Shown piece by piece: positions 13,851 to 27,014 of a stretch of DNA of 64,000 nt. Where the stretch lies: contig NC_064236.1 in assembly GCF_023101765.2 (NCBI RefSeq), positions 1,860,001-1,924,000 on the forward strand. The letters are read 5' to 3'. The notes under the pieces were generated by a model. The model ran no database searches, had not been told where the DNA came from, and saw only the letters and a list, made by a program, of their open reading frames with translations. The DNA is from Spodoptera frugiperda (taxonomy: Eukaryota; Arthropoda; Insecta; Lepidoptera; Noctuidae). The translations under genes were made by a program, and so were the position numbers. Every line of letters begins with the position of its first letter. Within the stretch, counting starts at the first letter, position 1.

Positions 13851-16800
13851 ACATAATTAAATTATCCTCAATTTATCTTAATTTTTTTATATAGAAGGTA
13901 TCATGTCAACCAACAAGTAGGTACACTGACACGACTCATTAACTATTGTTTTTAATTTCGGGAGTGAGGCACATCCTTGCCGGTCATTCTGCAAACACGG
14001 CCGTACCATTAATTAGCACACATATACATAGATCATACTAAGTACTATGTTTATGTTGTTCGGTGACATTTCAAGCTAATTCCTCGAGTCTTGAGCTGAA
14101 AATAGTTCCAGTTGTTCATTTACACTAAGTGCACCGTAAACTTTTGATATATTACGGAATTCTTAAAAGATCTATATAAGTACTCGTAATTTTTTTTAAT
14201 GTTGCCCTACACTAGGATTTTTTTCTTTGTTGTGGTTGCGTTTACAAACATGTAATTTCACAATGTATTAAAATGTGTTCGTATGACTCTTAGTGTTTAG
14301 AGGAGCTTCTAAAGCAGATAAAGTGGAGATAAGACCAAGAACTAGGGACTGGACTATAACGCAGGGATAGACTTCTTGTGCATATTTTTGGGTTTTTTGG
14401 TCATATTTCAACCGCTTCTGTTGTATATTGCGTATAGTTTGATCACTAATTATGACTTAAGTATTGACAAAAGGTTTCTATATAGAATACATACTCTTAC
14501 ATACAATCTAGAAATATCAGGTCAAAGACAGCTAACACTGTCGCAGTTCGCACATATAAGGAACAAGTACCTTAGCTAATAATAATAATTAATTCACAGC
14601 CTTGCAACAAATGTGCGTACCTACACGACGATAACGCCTGTTTACTTATTTATGAAACTTTAGCACACCTGGCTAGAGAACCGCACGATAACCTCCTCTC
14701 AGAACTCTCTCTCTACGATATTTAATATCGTAAGTAGTATTTGACGTACTAAAGTACCAAGAATTTGTATTAGTGAAACCATGATCATAAAAATGGTAAT
14801 GAGTAGTTGTTGCCGTATAATAAATAAATAAATAATAGAGAGATTCTTCAACATTTATTAACAATCGATGAATCATTACCCAATTAGTACACAACACGAT
14901 ACAGTCAAGATTTAATCAATCGCTACCATTTTGTACTGCTATCTATACATGGCGCTATCATGCTAAATCGTAACAAGTGTAACAGCCCATAGACTTAGTA
15001 AAGCAAGGCTGATTTGTATCGATAAATGTTGCTGATAACGATTGTTATCAACCAGCTGATACGTAATCGGTGCACACTACTTTTAGGATTCCATATTTTG
15101 TTCAATCTGTACATAAATAACGCAGCGGTTTAGAGTTCCGCATTTAGAGATAGCGACGTCAGACGCAGGGTGACCTGTAGCCTGTGACTGACAGACTGCG
15201 ATAGAGGGGAACTGGAACCATTCAAAAGTTATGAACATACACACACGTATGTCGGTTTCACTATCGATTTTTTTTTAATTCACCTCAACACAACACAAAT
15301 CTTCCCACATGTCGACACAGAGATTTCACTATACTATTATTTTATCTTAATACATTTATATACTCGAATAAAGATTTAAGATAGGTACCTTGAAAATGAT
15401 ACGGAACATCGACGCGTCACAGTTGTCAGCTAATAACATAATACTTTAACAGGCAATTTTAGGAACGTTACGCTAAAACCGTGTAACAATTTTTTGTTCG
15501 TATCTCTTATCATTTGATGGGTGTTATCATTAAGATTGTTGTACGAAATTCGTAGTGGCGTAGTGAACAATTGATGAGCCACTCAGACATGTGAAAATAC
15601 AGACTAGCAGATATAATACCGTTCGTTGAACATTATTTGATTTATAGTATTCGTAATAAATACATATAATGCATTGCGTTGTATGGAATACGTGACTGAA
15701 ACAGGAAAAGAGAGGGATGTAATGAACAACAGCAGATTTAGATTGTCACTTTATCAGTATTGAAACACGCTTTATTTTTAACGCGATGATTATTATTGAT
15801 CTAACTAAAAATATGAGCAAATAATAATCCGCGGAGATGATAGTGATGGCGCAGTTCTAGTTCCGAAATGTTCGTGTCATCGATAAGGATAATTATATCG
15901 AGCCACGATAAAGTGATTAGTTGATTGTCCACATTACTGGTGATTAAGTATTTCTTCCGGTCGTAAAAGTATCGTAGTTTATAGAAGCCAGCTTACCGAG
16001 GAGTATGAAACTAAGTGGTTGGCCTTATGAGGTAAGTTAAAGATAAAACTATAATTTATAGGACGAGGTCATGTTGCGAGCGAGAAGCGATTAGTTAATA
16101 AATACAACGGATTTTACAAAGTAAGTACGTAGCCTCAAATGGCTTTAAATACTAGGTCACAGAGTACACCGTTTACAGCGAAGCCGAAGGTGCGATCCAT
16201 ACTGAGTAATTAAAGTAAAACGACTATATCCATAAATACCATTTACTGCATCAATGTAAATTACTTCATCGGTAGTAAAACATTACAATTTCCACTGCAA
16301 TATAGTTTATTAAAGCAATCCACTTTTTTATCTGTCCGCAGCGTTGCCAAGCTTCGTCGGTATCTCCAAGCTTGTATGACAAGGAGTAGATTTATTAAAT
16401 TCTACCAGAGAAGATAAATGCAAACACGAAGCTCGTAAAGTACAGCCAGTAGTAATGCGAGAGATGGCGTGCCAAGACTTCAGTTGTTTGAAAAGTGCAA
16501 CGTAGTAGAGAGGAAAACTTTACACTGTACCTGTCAGTTGGCTGTTTTACATTAAGACGGAATCAAGTTACAAGTAACTTAGTGGTGGTTGCCTATCTCA
16601 CGGGTAAAGATCTCACTAGAGGTATCAACTTCTCCGTCTTTGCTTAAAAATTGCTGCTGTATTTATAAGACCTTTTTTATTCTGGTTTTTGTTGTCCTAC
16701 AACTAGATGAAAGTATCAAGCAGTCATACATAGCATACATAGTATATAATAAATAGTATTTGAGACAAAATACTGATTATTTTTTGTTTCTGCACTACAT

Positions 16801-16947
16801 TTGACAGAGACGCAAAAAACCGACATGTGGTGCTTATTTTAATTCAGCTGATGAGTCAAGTAATTGCTAGCAGCTGCATTTTACATAGACAGTTTTAAAA
16901 TAAGTTTCTATAATAGCAACTACGTACATTTGCTGCATGAATAATTG

Positions 16948-17006
16948 ATCAAGGCGGAAGAAGTCATTGGATGATTTTCCCCCTCAAAAAACCCCTGACC
17001 TGACCA
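16948..17006 (+). mobile_element. Family-A SINE-like repeat, 3' fragment
   Basis: CAAGGCGGAAGAAGTCATTGG then ATGATTTTCCCCCTCAAAAAA is the 3' end of the family only. Confidence 0.55.
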
Positions 17007-17149
17007 CAATGGGACGCCTTTACTTATTTATAGACAAAGTTATGGCTTAACAACATAATTATTAGTTGGGAAATTCAAATACCTTCGAAATTATCGACGA
17101 ATATGTATGTATACCTGGGACAAGCAATTTGGTTGGGTAGGTGAGTACA

Positions 17150-17520
17150 TTATTTTGAGAAGGATGTCAAGGAATGCTATGAAAAGGGCTATGCTCGGGG
17201 TTTGTTTGCGAGATGGAATCAAAATTGAGGAGATCCGCAAACGAACTAAAGTCGTTGATATGGCCCAGGGGATTCCAGAGGATTAGCAAGCTGAAGTAGC
17301 AGTGGACAGGACATATATAACTGGGAGAAAGGACAGCGGCTAAAACAGGAAATTTGTCGAGTGGAAACCACATTCAAGCAAGTGCAGCGCAGGCCTTCCA
17401 CACAAGGTGGACAGACCTAATTAAGATCGGAGGGAGCTGCTGGATGCAGGTCGGGTCCCAACTTATCTGAGGGGGCGTACGTTCAGCAGTCTTGTGGCTG
17501 ATATGATGAGGAACGTAATG
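17150..17520 (+). pseudogene. Degenerate LINE (RTE-type endonuclease/reverse transcriptase C-terminus) and its 3' tail
   Basis: Translation from about 17160 reads MSRNAMKRAMLGVCLRDG followed by KIEEIRKRTKVVDMAQ. This matches the familiar C-terminal region of lepidopteran RTE-like reverse transcriptases. Near 17275-17290 the frame breaks: TAG in this frame, while QWTGHI continues in another. Several further stops follow. A remnant of the last coding part (HTRWTDLIKIGGSCWM) is visible near 17400-17450. The 3' end has GTTCAGCAGT...GGCTGATATGATGAGG, the same tail as the family-C SINEs. This is dead, 5'-truncated sequence. Confidence 0.75.
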
Positions 17521-20500
17521 AATAGATATTTCTTTAAGCACATAAATGCATGTATAACATGTTCACTGCAGCTGCAACTCACACGTATAAAATGACCTCT
17601 AGATTATGGGTTAAAAGACAAGCGATAGCGGATTGTTGTTTTAAATTACATACGAAGATTTTTATGTGTGTGTCCTTAGAAATATATATTTGTAAGGTTA
17701 CAATTATTAATCGGGGTTATCATTAAGGTATCACATATTTTCCTAGAATAATAATGCTTAAGCATAAAACTCGAAAAAGACTAATTTGGTTAACATACAG
17801 ATTTTTCATGGAGAAGAACATCGGAATAAGTGCCATAGAAAAATGAAAAGGTCGAAGCGTGTCGAGTCAATAGTCCTGCAATAAAAATGTCGACCAATCG
17901 GATTGTAAACTTCGTAGAGCTAGAACTGAACTATTTGGTTTTCATGTTTAAAGTGATTTAGTCTAAAGCTGTTACTGCTACTGGTAAAATTTTAAATATT
18001 TTAGTAGGTATTACCTACTGATATAATGTCCACTGATTACTTTATCCACTGTTATTTCTCGTACGTGGTACGTACTCGTATTATCCCAAGCACCTCTGGT
18101 TACCGACCATTATACCGAGAGAGGCCCAAACATACCGTGTACCTAATAGCTCAATCGCTGAACGCATAAATAAATAAAGTAGCCATTAAGTAACCAGCAC
18201 GCAACGCCACGCGCTATCCGCTACTATATCACACCGGCCGCCAATTAACAATTAATTCGCTGCAGTTTGCTTGTACCGACAATTTCATAGATTCATTGTG
18301 AACCCCACTTGCCCCGACACTAGATAACAACGCATAAATATGTAGGTGATAGCTAAAACATTACATTAACATAGTAACTCGATAAATTAATAGATAGCTA
18401 ACGGAAACGTCGTATACTTGTTGTGTGTTATTTGTTTAATATTTTCCTGTACAGTTATGGCAGCAGGTATGTTGACATCGACTGATTAAAAGTGAACTTT
18501 TTGTAAATCCGGTAAGAGCCATTATCGAACGGTACGGATGTTTTACTACCGGTGCATTACGATTACAATAGATAATAGTCCAGTAAGACAATAGTGTCGG
18601 TTTGATATCTTTATTCGCAGTAGTAAAATTTTCGCGGTGACGAGTCGCTGGTTGTACTTGACGGTGTACTTGAGCACCGTGTTTACATGCCTGGCAATGA
18701 TACATTGGATAAGTGTTGCGTTAGACGTCACAAATGGCTCCGTTAGGAAACTAGAACCATTTGTCTAAATTCAATGCATTCAACACTTATTGTATAGAAT
18801 AGGTACTACACTAAATGGAAATGTAGAATTTTTATCGTGTTTGTTGACATGAATAGGTTCATGGCATTTGTATTTCACTAATTAAGAATTTATTTGGTGA
18901 TTCATCAGCGGACAGTACAAAGGAATGGATTTTGTACATTTCTATCTCCCTTCTGAGTCTTAAAAGTCATTTCAAATCAAATGCTCAACAAGACGTTCTC
19001 GTCAATCCTTAACAAATCACAATATCTATTTAAACGCCATAAGAAGCTAAACGTATTACGCATTGTAGTATGATTTAATTCGACAAAGTGGTTAATATGG
19101 ACTCTGATTGTCCACAATTGCTGAGAGCAACTGAGCAATTCCTCACATCAAGGGAACAGACCGTAATTGATCCACCACGCGATCCCAGAACCTACATTGG
19201 AGGTCACGTCTTTGATTGTTAGGACTAGGTACTTGTTGCACGATAGATTCGTAGGAGCCTTGTAAGTCAATGTTCTGTTTCCAACATATATTATCCACAA
19301 ACGTAAGTTATTATTATGTATACGTACATAAATCTTCGAACAAAAAACTGTTATTAAGTGTTATTTTTAATAGACCTCTATTAAAGAAGTAGGTTGTGTA
19401 TTCTATTTGACTGATCTTATTTTTCTTTGATAGGTGTTCCATTAATCTGTATAGGACCTACCTGTCCTACCTATTGTCACCAAGTCGGGATCTGATAATA
19501 AGAATTTCGGAAAATAGAGAGCAACGCTCTAAATATAGGTTACATATTGACCTATCTATATCATATACGTAGGTATGTATTATATTAAATTGTTGTTGAC
19601 GCCTGGTATTGATCATCATCGGGTTTAATAAAACACCAACACACAAAAATGTATTGGACTTATAGAGCGAACCACTTTGTTAGTCAACAGTCAACCAAAT
19701 AATAAATGGTTTTTAGTTTTACAGTTTATTTGTTTTTAAAGACGGTTTTTTTAATTAAACAAAGTCAATTTTCGTCAGTCAACAATCCAATTGTCTCCCA
19801 TATAAGCCACAAACGTCTAATTCGGCCATCTGCAAGATCTATCGATTATAATCATCAATTCAATGATCAATAAATATTGTTCTGAACTTGGCACTGAACG
19901 TTAGACCTATTGCAATTATATTCCATTTATTATGATGAGGTCCACATCACTTGACTGCACTTACCGTCTAATGTAAATAACGCAAATTAATAGTATTAGT
20001 CACGAGTGAAACGTGCAGCCAGGGACTTCGTACCATTTAGTCATACAATTTGAAACTTGATTCGATTTGGTGAACTAAGTACTTAACATGGGACTTGTAA
20101 GACCAGTTTGCTAGTTCTAAGCAAAATTAATAAGATTTTACTGCGAAAACCCAAGAAACAATGCTTTTGAGTGAAACTACTTACACTCAAATAAGATGCA
20201 AATTGGTGACTTTTGATTAGAGTTTAGAAACATACTAAGTTCTGAATCGAACCGTATTTAGTTCAAAACAAACGTTGTCAATACTCAGAGTTGAGTTGAT
20301 GACAAAGGCTTCTCGCTACAACATTGGAGACGATTCGCAGAAATATAGTTGCATCTCAATCTAGTCCTTGGGAATTCAGGCGCAATATTACATACATGCG
20401 AACTAACACATGCAGGGAATTGTTTCATTCAACTCGGCCGGGTGAACACGCCTATCCATGAATACGATTTAAATCCCCATAACGTTGCTGCAATAGAACA

Positions 20501-21195
20501 GAAAATTAATAAGAGTACGTCTATTGCACACGCAATGTTGAAACGATTGGGAACGGAATAGAACTAAACGTGTATTCCCTCATCACGCAAAACAGTTGGA
20601 CCAAGAATGCAATTTTCTATTGAATGCCATTTTGTAAAACATGGAAAAGACAGAAATAATGGACGTAGAGTAACATCGAATAGTAGAAAACTGGCAGGAA
20701 TCAATCCTTGTTTTGTCTTTCTTTCACGACTCAAATAATACTGCTGTACCTTCGTTAGTTAGTTTTTTTCTTTAGCACAAATGTCACAGATGAATCCGCG
20801 GGCAGACTAGTAAATGTTCATTGGTTCATTTACCACAAATGGTTAAAAATAGAAAAAGTGAGGAAAATAAAATTATTAACAGAATAACGGCTGTCGGGTT
20901 AGATAGCTGTGGATATGTCCAATGCGACATAACATAGCTCGTTTAGCTTTTCATAATGAAAGCCTTAATTAACACATATTTTCGGTAGGCAGGTTCAGTG
21001 ATGGTAACGCATGTTGGTATGAATAGGCCATTAAGCTAGGACGGCCAATGTTCTGCAAATGAAAGCAAAGGCAAAAGGAGCGCCGAGGATTTGAAAATAG
21101 CACCATCATACATCCTTCTTGGTTGAATGTTATGTATATTTTATTTGGGAGGGTAATCCGTAGATACTATAATCAATGTGTTACTGAAAAATATT

Positions 21196-21315
21196 AGTAG
21201 CGGGCTGCCTAGCGGTCTATCGGAGCTCCGGCTCGAAAAGCAGGAGTAGGAACGGCGTGGTTTTTAGTCAGTAAGAGACTCGCTCTCGCCTTGCCCAAGG
21301 CGGGAGAAAAGTTAT
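21196..21315 (+). mobile_element. Family-A SINE-like repeat
   Basis: GCTCCGGCTCGAAAAGCAGG, GTGGTTTTTAGTCAGTAAGAG and CTTGCCCAAGGCGGGAGAAAA are clear family signatures. Confidence 0.7.
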
Positions 21316-22154
21316 TAAACTTACATTAGGGAATGTAACTATTACTATTTGCAATTTCCACAGCTTTCTCATTAGGTATTGCTCTAGTCGTGGAAACAGT
21401 AGTTGAACAATATCTCAGGTATATTACCTAAATACAAAGATAGAAGCTAGATTATAGTATAGATCTGGTCACGCGCCCCGGATTTGATTGTAACCTACGG
21501 CGTAAGTTAAAAGGTACGATGGGATTGTCATGAATAGTTTATATAAATCCCTAAATAAATAAAGATTTTAAAAGGGATTTCAACCAAAAGAAAAGCCATG
21601 AGAAGTACACCGGAAAATTGAAAAAAATAAATACGAATACCTGTACGAAGCCGGAGCGGGTTGGCACAGGCAGTAATTATATCATGCTTTGAACTTATGA
21701 AACCCGCAAACGTTTAAAAGTCGCGTCTTCCTTCTAGTTCAAAGAGGCAGTCAAACTTTAAGCCAAAAGGAACTTGTTAAACTCCTTTTACTGATGGAAA
21801 TTCACGTTATCTTATTTGACTTCATATTTAGCTTAAGCCCATCTACTTTACTAACTTAATATATAGTTCACACATGGTTAGTTACCTGGAAAATCTCAGG
21901 TTTGCTAAGTTACTAGGTTACTAAGTTCACCGTTTGTTAAAGTACTTAATGCATAATTTACCTATCTAAGGTCTTCAAGAATAATGAATAATGATCTTTC
22001 GTTAGGTACTTCCGTTTTGTCACGTCCGTGACGCTTGTCTGGTGGTGATACAAAGAGAAGATTACTAAACTATGCTTTGCACAACTATTGTTTCATAACA
22101 ATACCTATCAAAAACATTATCGTTCTTTTTTAATAAGTAATAATAATCCATTTC

Positions 22155-22320
22155 GAAGATTATTAGACACCAGTGACTTACGGCGAAGGAAAACATTGTG
22201 AGAAAATCAAAACTAATAATTTCTAATTATAAATTTGAAATCGTACACCTATCTTTGGGCAATCGTGGTGATTAAAGCTCAAACCTTCTACGTGAGACAA
22301 GAGGCCTAGAGCTAAACAGC
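22155..22320 (+). mobile_element. Family-C SINE, 5'-truncated copy
   Basis: It shares GACACCAGTGACTTACGGCG...GGTGATTAAAGCTCAAACCTT with the full-length copy and lacks the promoter head and the GAT tail. Confidence 0.55.
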
Positions 22321-22460
22321 GAGCACATACAAACTGAATGTGATGTGAATTAGACTCCTAAGCTGTTAGTAGGAAAGTGTATGATGTTAACCAGTTCCAC
22401 CGTTCCTGCTTTACACGTCTCGAACTTAAAAAATAAGATAAAAATAATAATTGTACTTAC

Positions 22461-22512
22461 TGGTCTCCTCCTCTGCTTCATCTGACAAGTCTGAGGACTT
22501 GTCCTCGATTTT
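22461..22512 (-). CDS. Candidate 52-bp internal coding exon (acidic segment)
   Basis: On the minus strand a T-rich tract ending TATATGTTTGCAG precedes 52 bases and then a strong GTAAGT donor (22460-22455). In one frame it reads KIEDKSSDLSDEAEEET, typical of an acidic linker in a large protein; a second frame is also open but basic. The length is not a multiple of three, so skipping it would shift frame. I cannot name the gene. It would be an internal exon of a minus-strand gene with very long introns, possibly starting at the CpG-rich block at 34.5 kb. The support is splice signals plus composition only. Confidence 0.5.
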
Positions 22513-23446
22513 CTGCAAACATATAAAAATAACTCATCAATAAAATAAACATTTACACTAGATACAGGCACAAAAATAAAGAAATATTGCTTTCTATTGA
22601 AATACAAATGCATGCAGGTACAGGAATCCAAACATCAGACATGATTTCCTTGAGTAGTGAGCCTAGTGCGGGCTTAGATTCCTTAAAAGTAAGACTGGGA
22701 AAGCATTATTATTCTTAAAACCAAATAGTAGAGAACTCCACTTCAGAACTTGTGAACAGCGTACAACGGTACTAGTAGCAGCAAAAGTTACACGTTTGTT
22801 CGTTGACATTTCAGAAAATATTTCTCATTTATAAATCGTCAAGCTTTTTTTCGTTTTACAGTCGATGGAACTCAACACCGACCACAAGAGCAGTAAAGGG
22901 CTCTAGACGCCGAGAAACGAGAAAAAGTTAAATTAAATAATCAACAAAGCCCTCTGTGAATTATATCGGGTTCCTATTTATAACGAGTTTTTTTTTTGGA
23001 AAATAACTCTTAGTTAAGCGATGCCACAAACCGTGGCGATGCGCGACAAGTGGTTTAATATTATAAGTGGAATCATAACAATACCGCACCGCTTTACCGC
23101 GCGACGTTGCGGCTTTTTATCACGTTGTCCATCTTACACAGGTCACCGCTATTACGTGCCGCCGCGGCCTACGTTGTTATTAACCCGTTGCAATCGCGGC
23201 TACTCGTTTACACTCTACCTCATTACAATTATCAGTTTAAGCCAGTCAAAACCGCTCAAACCCCATGCGATTCTTCCATCGCACAAATTGCGTTAAATCA
23301 ATTGAGAGATCAAATAATAGAGCCGATGTTGATATAAAATACATAGTTGTACTTAATGGCGCGATTAATTTAATAAAGCTGTTTAGGAGCTCAGCTTCAG
23401 TCCACTTAGAACTAAAACCCCGCTGGTATCGAATAACAGTTTCACA

Positions 23447-23492
23447 ATAATATCTTTTTGCTCATATTTAGATATGAGCAAAAAGATATTAT
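23447..23492. repeat. Perfect 21-bp hairpin, 4-base loop
   Basis: Arm 23447-23467 (ATAATATCTTTTTGCTCATA then T) is exactly complementary to 23472-23492, with loop TTAG. No related copy is seen in the window. Confidence 0.9.
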
Positions 23493-24573
23493 AACTGCTC
23501 ATTTTTTTAACGTTTAAGTAAATAGGAGTCGTTTGTTTTGAAAACTACCTCCAGCGAATTTTCCTTATTAATCTGAGATTGTATAGAGTTCAATAAAATT
23601 AGGATCTGATACACTACTAATACACGTTTGATTCGTACAAATCAGAATCGTAATGTGCAAAATCTTTAAACGTAAAAATTTAAATCAGAGGAAACTGAAA
23701 CGATTTAAAATATTTGTTAAATTCATTAATCAAAATTATTTTTAAACGATATTAAGTTGTGCGTAGGTATAAATTTCAGACGACGAACTACAGTAGTTAA
23801 TATTAAATTTCTCCATTAAAATCTTGTTTTCTAGTTGACTTCAAATGGCAGCTCCGGCAGTGTTCTCAAAAATAAATATAGGTATTAGTTTAGCCTGAGT
23901 GCTCTGACTACACGTGTCAAATTTTTATCTTGATTATTATTTTAGGATGCCTTACGTCGCCACATTGTTTAGGCATAATGGTGGATAATACATGCACTGT
24001 AGACTAGACAGTATCTGATAAACGTGGAGACATACAGTCTCATGGTTGCGATAAGAAAACAACGCCTTTTGTCTGTGTGATTCAGACAGATAAATTATTT
24101 TAAACGGATGAATAGATAATAATGTTTTTGTTAATTCTCGCAGCTTCGGATCAGAAGGAAAGGTAATCGGGGGTCGAAAATCTTTAGGTAATTTTCCGGT
24201 AGATGAAATAAGGCTGCGGTGGCTCAGGACGAGAGACGTGTGTGCCGCGTGTATGGTAAGACACAATACATATTTACAATTCGCTTGTCGCTACCACACA
24301 CAGCTTATGCCTTGTTCGCATTAGTATTTAAGTCGAGTAGCGAGTGTTAAGCAACTCTCTCGCGTCTGTTCTAAAATCAAAAGTCATTCTAAAGACGTAC
24401 TCGTACTTACAATAATAAATTAATCAATGTGACGACTACTTATAAGGACAATAAAAATGTTAATTGTTTTGCGGTATCAAATGGTTAATAATCTACAACA
24501 TTTAGTCTTGAATAATTATTTCTTCAATACACGAATTGAAGTAAGTGTTAGGTCACAAGATTTGAAAACTGGT

Positions 24574-24717
24574 AAAGCTCGAGTCGGACTCGCGCACGAA
24601 GGGTACCATGCGTTCCTTTATTCTTTCGAGCCAATGAAAGACATTAAAATAAGTTTTGTTGTATGGGAGCCCTATTAAATACACGCTTTTACTCATTGGG
24701 AAACGGAACCCTAAAAA
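24574..24717 (+). mobile_element. Internally deleted copy of a common lepidopteran repeat
   Basis: AAGCTCGAGTCGGACTCGCG and CACGAAGGGTACC, then TTGTTGTATGGGAGCCC and GGGAAACGGAACCCTAAAAA. I recall these as the ends of one repeat family, here with most of the middle deleted. Confidence 0.5.
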
Positions 24718-26260
24718 ACAATGAAGGAACTCATTAGTCCTTGTTTGAAAAGCTTACATTTGTCTTCTATTTATGGATACAGAAACGCGTTCGAACCTCC
24801 CCCACATCACACGTGATGTCTTCGGTATTTCCTTATTTTTTTTTAATTAATGTAGGCAAATTCGATATACAGTAATTAACATTAATAGTGTTAGTCATGG
24901 CACGTCCATTGTTTCTGAACTGTTGACTGTAGTATTGTTGTTAGCAGTAGTGAACGTATTCGATTGGGGAGAAAGGGTGAAATAAAAATGTTATGCTAAC
25001 ATTACAAATGGTAAAGAGCCTGTATATTTGTCTGTCTTTCATGGCAATACAGAGCGATAAATAATCGTGATTTTTTAAGTGCAAATATTTGAAGAGAAGG
25101 TTTGTCACTTAGACTTTTGTTCGTGTTTTTCGAACCACCCACCTCTAAGGGCGGTAGAAGTTTGTATGGAGGTTTTTCAATTTTTAAACTTAGTAAGCAA
25201 AAAATTGGTATCCGAACTATTTGTGTCATAAAACATTACGCTATTAGCAATAGGAGCCAATCGGTGGGCGATAGAAAAAAACCTGAAGATTTAGAGAGAG
25301 TAAAGAGGTTTCTCAAACACGAGTAGATAACTACCTAACTACTTAAATTTAACAGCGACTCAAAGGCAAAGGAAAATCAAAACAGCAGCACGATTGGTAT
25401 AAATTATTACCATTATACATATACATATAAATATTAAATACGCAACATATACTATACATACTATAGCGAAGTTTCCCTATGTCCCACGAAAACAATGCTG
25501 ACGATTGATGCTTTATTTTTGGACCGTTTCCATAACAATCGGGTATTTTATTGTCCTAAACTAAAACCGTGGAAAATGGGAATCACCAAATAAGAGCATT
25601 TATTGTGGATGATACGTACAATACAGACGTGTATCCTTACACGGAATCATTGTTTAAGCATCTACTAATTGTATAAGGAAGAACCAGAATATTTGTTATT
25701 GGAAACATCATTGGTATTTGAAAAGGTTAAGTTTGTATTTATAATACCTATAATAAATCCCGTGATGGGAGTGACGTAGAAGTTACTCGCGCGAACACAG
25801 GGCGCGAATGCCTACGTAACAAATTACGAAACCAAAATCGGAACTTTTAAATACGTCATCAGAGAGTCGTATTATTAGCCATTTTGTTCCAGAATTGGAG
25901 TGGGCTACTGCTACTGGCGATAAAATAACAAACATTGGTGTTTACAGTAATCTGTTCATAATAACGACTGTAGGATTATATTTTATTTCATAGTTTATAA
26001 GGTTGCTTTTAAATAAACTCACGTAAAGTCAGTACGTCCGGTACAACGAATAAAATTAGGTGACCTACCGCATTGGGCACTGCTAACGGTATGAAATATT
26101 TCCAACCTATATTCGAAGTACCCACGTAACGATGTGGGTAATATTGTTGATTTATAACATTAATAAGACGCAACTAAGGACATATTTATAATATTAGCCT
26201 ATGAAAATTTTAATAAACTCATAGTTTAATATCCAACTCAAAAGTCTGTGAGCTACAGAA

Positions 26261-26410
26261 CCCTTGTACAAGTTTGCTTTTAAGTTTAAAGTAATCGAAA
26301 CGAGAGCGCGTTTAGCGCTCTGATTGGTTGGTTCACCCTAGTCGACCAATCAGAGCGCCGATCAAGCGATTCGATTACTTTAAACGTATAGCAAACTCAT
26401 ATTAAGGGTA
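26261..26410. mobile_element. Family-E palindromic MITE
   Basis: The ends are CCCTTGTACAAGTTTGC and GCAAACTCATATTAAGGG. Inside are TTTAAAGTAATCG / CGATTACTTTAAA and GAGCGC...TCTGATTGGT / ACCAATCAGAGCGC. The entire 150 bp is close to one palindrome. Confidence 0.75.
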
Positions 26411-26668
26411 CAGATCATTTTAAGCAGTACCCACAATGCAGCGATGAGACCGCATGATGCTAGTAGGTAAGTACTATAATACTTAGAGAAAAAAGACTTA
26501 AGTTCAGGAATGCGAGGTACTTCACCACTCCCTATAAAATATAGTAAATTGTGACGACACACGATATTTCAAATCAATGTAATTACCAGATGAACATTAA
26601 AATTAAATTTAGCCGGATGGTTATCCTTATTATTACTGAACTATTCTATACTATATGAATCACTATTT

Positions 26669-27014
26669 AATCCCACCCAAAACATAAATGTGAAAGGCTG
26701 CCAAGTTCGATAATATTGAATGCTTCGCCTATAAAAGAAGTGAGATCTAAATAAGTACCAAGTTCCATACACAGACCTCAGTTAAAAATGATATAACAAG
26801 TTGGCAAGTTTTCACACACTTTGTTATAAAACCTACTAAACGCAATGAGTCAAGTATATAATTTTCTATTAAAACTTGCCAAGTTATATCATTTTTAGCC
26901 ATGAGGTCTGTGTATGGAACTTGGTACTTATTTAGATCTCACTTCTTTTATAGGCGAAGCATTCCAATATTATCGAACTTGGCAGCCTTTCACATTTATG
27001 TTTTGGGTGGGATT
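26669..27014. mobile_element. Foldback (long-hairpin) element, copy 1
   Basis: The left half (AATCCCACCCAAAACATAAA onward) and right half (ending TTTATGTTTTGGGTGGGATT) are inverted repeats of about 140 bp around a loop of about 80 bp. Short motifs such as AACTTGGCA recur inside the arms. It has no reading frame. Confidence 0.85.

Larger units (their letters stand above)
1..22460. other. Gene-poor left region (intergenic or intronic)
   Basis: Apart from the repeats, the 7777-7959 frame and the small frame at 3344, this is AT-rich sequence broken by stops in all frames. Repeat scraps include CCTCCTCATTTTGAAGTCGG near 7680 and a transposon-like segment near 7130-7230. CpG-richer patches at 5400-5560 and 18050-18320 may be regulatory; I see no exon in them. 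Confidence 0.6.

Noticed and set aside
16005..16031. Nine-codon plus-strand start exon ending at GAG|GTAAGT
   Set aside because: The donor is perfect but the frame is too short and no downstream exon can be identified.
18455..18466. 12-bp plus-strand microexon between a strong acceptor (TTTTCCTGTACAG) and GTATGT donor
   Set aside because: Good splice signals but only four codons; with this much AT-rich DNA such pairs arise by chance, and no neighbouring exon supports it.
20349..20561. 70-codon plus-strand frame with protein-like second half
   Set aside because: It starts at TTG after a stop, with no ATG, promoter, clear splice border or recognisable family; probably chance or an old repeat.
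23447..23492. microRNA precursor
   Set aside because: The perfect 21-bp stem with a 4-base loop is too short for a normal pre-miRNA, and none of the conserved insect miRNA sequences I looked for occurs in the window.
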